This document shows positions 8,003 to 10,562 of a stretch of 10,562 nt of DNA, piece after piece. Position numbers and translations under genes: made by a program. The notes beneath the pieces were generated by a model. The model was given only the letters and a program-made list of their open reading frames with translations, was not told the origin of the DNA and searched no databases. How positions within the stretch are numbered: the stretch's first letter is position 1; each line of letters starts with the position of its first letter. The DNA comes from Clostridia bacterium (GTDB taxonomy: Bacteria > Bacillota > Clostridia > Christensenellales > CAG-138), in contig JAEDJH010000054.1 of NCBI GenBank assembly GCA_016296415.1, positions 1-10,562 on the forward strand. The letters are read 5' to 3'.

Positions 8003-8326
8003 TCAACACCCCCCGTTTTTCGCATTGTCGATTTCCTTCATCCGAGCATTCATTATCATTTCCGCAAATCCTCTGTCGGTTATCACCGCCACCATTCTTG
8101 CCTCCTTGCCTATCGCCTGCCCCATGTCCTCCAGGGTAAGCATGGGTATATTCAGGTTTTCGCTTCTGTTCGTCCAGCGCTTGAGCGTGGCTTCGGACGC
8201 CCCCGGGTCTATCACTATCAGCGCCGCTTTTTTGCCGCCGCAGGCTCTTTCGGCCGCAAATTCGCCAGAAACGCATTTGCCCGCCTTCATCGCAAAGCCT
8301 ACGGCCGCCCTCGTTTTATTCATCAC
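8003..8326 (-). CDS. ylxQ: L7Ae-family ribosomal-like protein YlxQ
   Basis: A 107-residue protein of the L7Ae/L30e/S12e fold, which binds kink-turn RNA. The visible family features are an N-terminal AVGFAMKAGKCVSGEFAAERA helix-turn, the KKAALIVIDPGASEATLKRW core (a strand followed by an alpha helix) and the NIPMLTLEDMGQAIGKEARMVAVITDRGFAEMI end. The biological role of YlxQ is still poorly defined; RNA binding is known from close relatives. The first codon is GTG (8324-8326), followed at once by ATG (8321-8323). AAGGAGG at 8339-8345 is 12 nt from the GTG and 15 nt from the ATG, so GTG is slightly favoured, but either may be used. It overlaps the end of rnpM by 11 nt and precedes infB by 3 nt. 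Confidence 0.88.
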   Translation of the reverse strand: MMNKTRAAVGFAMKAGKCVSGEFAAERACGGKKAALIVIDPGASEATLKRWTNRSENLNIPMLTLEDMGQAIGKEARMVAVITDRGFAEMIMNARMKEIDNAKNGGC

Positions 8327-8585
8327 AGGCGCTCAATTCCTCCTTAAGCTGTTCGTACACGCTCTTTTCCATGGCTGCGCCGAAGGCCCTTTCAAGCCCT
8401 CTGACCTTTATCGCCCTGTCAAGGCATTCGGTGTTTTTGCAGATGTATGCTCCTCTGCCCGCCGCTTTGCCCGTTCTGTCAAGCGAAACAACGCCCTCGC
8501 CTGTTCTCACGATGCGAACAAGGCTGCGCTTTTCAACCATCTGTCTGCATCCGACGCACATTCTCATGGGTATTTTCTTCGGCAT
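8316..8585 (-). CDS. rnpM: RNase P modulator RnpM (YlxR family)
   Basis: An 89-residue nucleic-acid-binding protein of the YlxR family; the Bacillus subtilis member, renamed RnpM, binds the RNase P RNA and modulates its activity. Signature features are MRMCVGCR (7-14) with Cys10 and Cys13, the SLVRIVR strand, and GRGAYIC (43-49) with Cys49, followed by Cys54 and a basic helix. The reading frame is open up to a TTG at 8660, inside the nusA coding region, but ATG 8585 is chosen because AGGAGG sits 5 nt upstream and the family normally starts a few residues before the RxCxxC motif. The longer form would add an implausible Arg-rich 25 residues. It lies 31 nt after nusA and overlaps ylxQ by 11 nt. 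Confidence 0.93.
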   Translation of the reverse strand: MPKKIPMRMCVGCRQMVEKRSLVRIVRTGEGVVSLDRTGKAAGRGAYICKNTECLDRAIKVRGLERAFGAAMEKSVYEQLKEELSACDE

Positions 8586-8590
8586 TGTTT

Positions 8591-8596
8591 CCTCCT
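8591..8596 (-). promoter_or_regulatory. Ribosome binding site that decides the rnpM start
   Basis: AGGAGG on the minus strand lies 5 nt before ATG 8585, in the 31-nt gap between nusA and rnpM. It supports the 89-residue product over a longer frame opening at TTG 8660 inside nusA. Confidence 0.8.
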
Positions 8597-8616
8597 CTTC
8601 GGGTCGTATCAACGAC

Positions 8617-9720
8617 TTATATTTCCTGCTGCTCCGCCGCCGCCATTTCCGCCTGCTCAAGGCGTGAGATCTCCTCCTCTATCTGGCTGTTGCTCTTTAT
8701 GTCAATCTTCCAGCCCGTAAGCTTTACGGCAAGCCTTGCATTCTGTCCGTCTCTGCCGATTGCAAGCGAAAGCTGATTATCGGGAACGACTACCCTGGCC
8801 GCCTTCTCTTCCTCGTTTACGTAAACCATGAGTACCTTTGCGGGGCTGAGCGCCTTTGCAATGTACATGGCGGGATCGGGATCCCATTCTATTATATCTA
8901 TCTTCTCGTTGCGAAGTTCGTTGACTATTCTTTCCACTCTTATGCCCTTTTGTCCTACGCAGGAGCCTACCGCATCGACACGTGCGTCGGAGGAATGCAC
9001 CGCAACCTTCGTCCTGTAGCCGGCTTCCCTTGCGATGGATTTTATCTGCACAACGCCCGACTGTATCTCCGGCACCTCAAGCTCAAACAGCCTCTTTACG
9101 AGACCGGGATGGGTTCTGGAAACAAGTACCTGCGGGCCTTTGCTCGTGCGGCGCACCTCAAGCACATAAACCTTGAGCCTCTCGCTCGGCTCATAGCGCT
9201 CCTCCGGGGGTATCTCCTTTCCGTCGATAAAGCCGTCGGTGCGTCCAAGCTCAACGTAAACGCCGTTCTTCTCAATGCGCTGTACGATCGCAGTGAGGAC
9301 CTCGTTTTCCTTTTCAACAAACTCGTCGAATATCATGCCTCTCTCCGCCTCACGGATGCGCTGCACGATAACCTGCTTTGCGGTCTGCGCCGCTATTCTT
9401 CCGAAGTTCTTCGGCTTTACCTCCTCCTCGACAACGTCGCCGACGCCGTAAAGGGGATTTATCTTCTTTGCGTTTGCAAGCGAGATCTCGCTCAAGGGGT
9501 TTTCTACGGTCTCCACGACGGTCTTTGATGCAAATACCTTTACGTCGCCCGTTTCACGGTCTATGTCCGCGCGTGCGTTGACTATGGCTGCGCTGTCCTT
9601 GCTGTAATTGCGTTTGTATGCGGAAATAAGTGCCGTTTCAAGCGCATCGAGCAATAAGTCCTTGCTTATTCCTCTGTCCCTCTCGATTGCATCCAGTGCT
9701 TCAATAAATTCTGCGTTCAT
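8617..9720 (-). CDS. nusA: Transcription termination/antitermination factor NusA
   Basis: A 367-residue RNA polymerase-binding factor that modulates pausing, intrinsic termination and antitermination. Domains run in order: the N-terminal polymerase-binding domain about 1-125 (start MNAEFIEALDAIERDRGISKD), the S1 domain about 133-200 (NGVYVELGRTDGFIDGKEI), KH1 about 200-275 and KH2 about 276-345. Clear motifs are SRTHPGLV, GSCVGQKGIRVERIVNELRNEKIDIIEW and GRDGQNARLAVKLTGWKIDI. It stops at 367 residues without the C-terminal acidic repeats of E. coli NusA, as expected in Firmicutes, and ends in a short Glu/Ala/Gln-rich tail. AGGAG lies 7-9 nt before the ATG. It follows rimP by 29 nt, an almost universal pairing. 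NusA itself is a candidate regulator of the leader hairpin upstream of rimP. Confidence 0.97.
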   Translation of the reverse strand: MNAEFIEALDAIERDRGISKDLLLDALETALISAYKRNYSKDSAAIVNARADIDRETGDVKVFASKTVVETVENPLSEISLANAKKINPLYGVGDVVEEEVKPKNFGRIAAQTAKQVIVQRIREAERGMIFDEFVEKENEVLTAIVQRIEKNGVYVELGRTDGFIDGKEIPPEERYEPSERLKVYVLEVRRTSKGPQVLVSRTHPGLVKRLFELEVPEIQSGVVQIKSIAREAGYRTKVAVHSSDARVDAVGSCVGQKGIRVERIVNELRNEKIDIIEWDPDPAMYIAKALSPAKVLMVYVNEEEKAARVVVPDNQLSLAIGRDGQNARLAVKLTGWKIDIKSNSQIEEEISRLEQAEMAAAEQQEI

Positions 9721-9749
9721 TTTTTCTCTCCTAAAAATTTATAACGGTA

Positions 9750-10217
9750 TTAAAATTCTATATACGGTCTGAGCAGCGCCGTATCCCTGCGCTTGAAGGT
9801 CATCTGACCCGCCGGTCTGCCCTTCTCCGTTATCTCAAGGGTATAGCTTTCCTCATCGAAGGAAACAAGCTTCCCGAGAAATTCCTTCTTTTTGTTCACC
9901 GCCGCATAGAGCTTTGCGGTAACGAGAACATCGAGGTTTCTTGCAAAGTCCCTGTCGCTCTTTATCGGTCGGTCAAGACCCAGCGACGACACGCTCAGAT
10001 AGTACGGCTCGCTGATGGGGTCCGCCTCGTCGAGCAGCGGGTCAACCGTGCGGCTCACGCTCTCGCAGTCATCGAGCGTTATGCCGTTGGGTGAGTCGAT
10101 AAACAGCGTCAGCACCATGTTGCCGTCCTCTTTTTGATACTGCACCTCGTAAAGCTCGTATCCCAGGCGTTCTACCGCATCTTTAACGATTTCATATACG
10201 GTATCCGTAATTTTCAT
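9750..10217 (-). CDS. rimP: Ribosome maturation factor RimP
   Basis: A 155-residue protein needed for 30S subunit assembly; it helps uS12 (S12) join the subunit. The N-terminal alpha/beta domain (1-75) shows LGYELYEVQY, LTLFIDSPNGITLDDCESVSRTVDPLLDEADPI, and the C-terminal SH3-like domain (about 85-153) ends in FKRRDTALLRPYIEF. The signature normally written YxLEVSSPGLDRPL reads YYLSVSSLGLDRPI (72-85), so Glu is Ser75 and Pro is Leu79. The rest is typical. GGAGG lies 7 nt before the ATG. It is the first gene of the operon, about 88 nt downstream of the predicted transcription start, with a hairpin leader before it. Confidence 0.95.
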   Translation of the reverse strand: MKITDTVYEIVKDAVERLGYELYEVQYQKEDGNMVLTLFIDSPNGITLDDCESVSRTVDPLLDEADPISEPYYLSVSSLGLDRPIKSDRDFARNLDVLVTAKLYAAVNKKKEFLGKLVSFDEESYTLEITEKGRPAGQMTFKRRDTALLRPYIEF

Positions 10218-10261
10218 CGTTTTCCTCCGTTCTTTGATTTACGCAGCTTCTTTCAAAATGA

Positions 10262-10285
10262 AAGGATGGGAAAACTCCCACCCTT
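10262..10285 (-). promoter_or_regulatory. Terminator-like hairpin in the rimP-nusA leader
   Basis: Arms 10276-10285 and 10262-10271 form a 10-bp stem with a 4-nt loop. On the minus strand the only irregular pair is a G.U, while on the plus strand it is an A-C mismatch, so the structure belongs to the minus-strand transcript. It is followed by a U-rich CAUUUUG and lies about 20 nt after the predicted start site and 44 nt before rimP. A short alternative stem, CTTTC with GAAAG (10250-10254 with 10260-10264), shares three bases with it, so the two are mutually exclusive at the edge. Attenuation is an inference. Confidence 0.5.
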
Positions 10286-10311
10286 CAAAGTAACTGCATC
10301 CAACGTATGGC

Positions 10312-10340
10312 ATTATACCATGCCGCGCGCTCCATTGCAA
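10312..10340 (-). promoter_or_regulatory. Sigma-A-type promoter of the rimP-nusA-infB operon
   Basis: On the minus strand a TTGCAA -35 (10335-10340) and a perfect TATAAT -10 (10312-10317) are separated by exactly 17 bp. The predicted start is near 10305, giving a leader of about 88 nt before rimP. A small dyad, GGCAT with ATGCC (10309-10313 and 10320-10324), surrounds the -10 element. Confidence 0.82.
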
Positions 10341-10421
10341 GCGAAAAATAATCAAAATCGCCGTCGTCACTCGGTTTTTTTGTGATATTTTTGCCGCAAA
10401 TCATGTTTTCCCATAGTTCCG

Positions 10422-10444
10422 CACCAAATATATTATTTTTGGTG
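10422..10444. repeat. Perfect 7-bp dyad upstream of the tRNA promoter
   Basis: CACCAAA (10422-10428) and TTTGGTG (10438-10444) are exact inverted copies with a 9-bp A/T-only centre. The right arm directly abuts the -35 of the tRNA-Asn promoter. The shape could be a protein binding site or a cruciform; no family is recognisable. The rest of the divergent intergenic region (10341-10421) shows only A/T-rich sequence and a T7 run at 10375-10381. Confidence 0.6.
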
Positions 10445-10473
10445 TTGCATTTTTGAAATAACTGTTGTACAAT
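10445..10473 (+). promoter_or_regulatory. Promoter of tRNA-Asn
   Basis: TTGCAT (10445-10450) and TACAAT (10468-10473) are separated by exactly 17 bp. Transcription would start near 10480, about 34 nt before the mature tRNA. A 5-bp hairpin (GACCG 10491-10495 with CGGTC 10501-10505) lies in that leader. Confidence 0.65.
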
Positions 10474-10513
10474 ACTACCCGTACCGAAAAGACCGCTTGA
10501 CGGTCGGAGATAT

Positions 10514-10562
10514 TCCTCCTTAGCTCAGTCGGTAGAGCATGCGGCTGTTAACCGCAGTGTCG
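10514..10562 (+). tRNA. tRNA-Asn(GTT), cut by the window end
   Basis: The 5' two thirds of a tRNA are visible: acceptor strand TCCTCCT (10514-10520), TA at positions 8-9, D stem GCTC/GAGC (10523-10526 with 10535-10538), and anticodon stem TGCGG/CCGCA (10540-10544 with 10552-10556). The loop CTGTTAA carries anticodon GTT (10547-10549), which reads Asn codons. The variable loop GTGTC is complete and the first T-stem base is the last base of the window; the T arm and acceptor 3' strand are missing. It is transcribed divergently from the rimP operon. Confidence 0.95.

Noticed and set aside
8586..8660. A longer rnpM start at TTG 8660
   Set aside because: It would overlap nusA and add an Arg-rich extension not seen in YlxR proteins, whereas ATG 8585 has an ideal ribosome binding site.
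10285..10299. A four-residue leader peptide frame (Met-Gln-Leu-Leu) just before the rimP leader hairpin
   Set aside because: It has no ribosome binding site, lies only a few bases after the predicted transcription start, and contains no run of one amino acid codon as in classical attenuator peptides; chance is likely.
10361..10381. A T7 run preceded by CCG...CGG, like a plus-strand terminator
   Set aside because: The stem is only 3 bp with one possible wobble pair, and no plus-strand gene precedes it.

Overview
The window looks like chromosomal DNA from a Gram-positive, low-to-moderate-GC Firmicutes lineage, most likely a gut-type clostridium (Clostridia, Oscillospirales-like). The reasons are the gene order rimP-nusA-rnpM(ylxR)-ylxQ-infB-rbfA-nrnA-truB-ribF, strong GGAGG-type ribosome binding sites, a NusA without C-terminal repeats, and an EF-G-like protein with a Gly-rich P-loop of the kind I recall from Clostridia. 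No phage, IS, CRISPR, toxin or defence gene is visible. Genus-level placement is inference.

Layout: every protein gene is on the minus strand, so transcription runs from right to left. At the right edge a plus-strand tRNA-Asn(GTT) is cut by the window end (10514-10562). It has its own promoter (10445-10473). About 105 bp away, divergently oriented, is a strong sigma-A-type promoter (10312-10340) for the nine-gene operon rimP to ribF (10217-2355). Its roughly 88-nt leader carries a terminator-like hairpin. Genes within the operon are separated by 3 to 37 nt or overlap by 11 nt. A hairpin follows ribF (2301-2332). Then comes a separate gene for an EF-G-like translation GTPase (2221-149), ended by a strong GC-rich terminator hairpin (85-111). 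Bases 1-84 hold no gene.

How the genes fit together: this is the classical transcription/translation operon. NusA controls elongation and termination. RnpM and YlxQ are small RNA-binding proteins. IF2 starts translation. RimP and RbfA mature the 30S subunit, and TruB makes pseudouridine 55 in tRNA. NrnA degrades nanoRNA and pAp, and RibF makes FMN and FAD. The EF-G-like gene fits the translation theme, but its GTPase motifs depart from active EF-G.

The window is mostly ordinary housekeeping sequence. The points most worth a second look are the EF-G paralogue with a degenerate G domain (DAPGG and NQMD in place of DTPGH and NKMD), an IF2 whose N-terminus is a regular heptad coiled coil rather than a recognisable first IF2_N domain, a possible attenuator in the rimP-nusA leader, and a perfect 7-bp dyad next to the tRNA promoter. 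I see no clear sign of a wholly new system.
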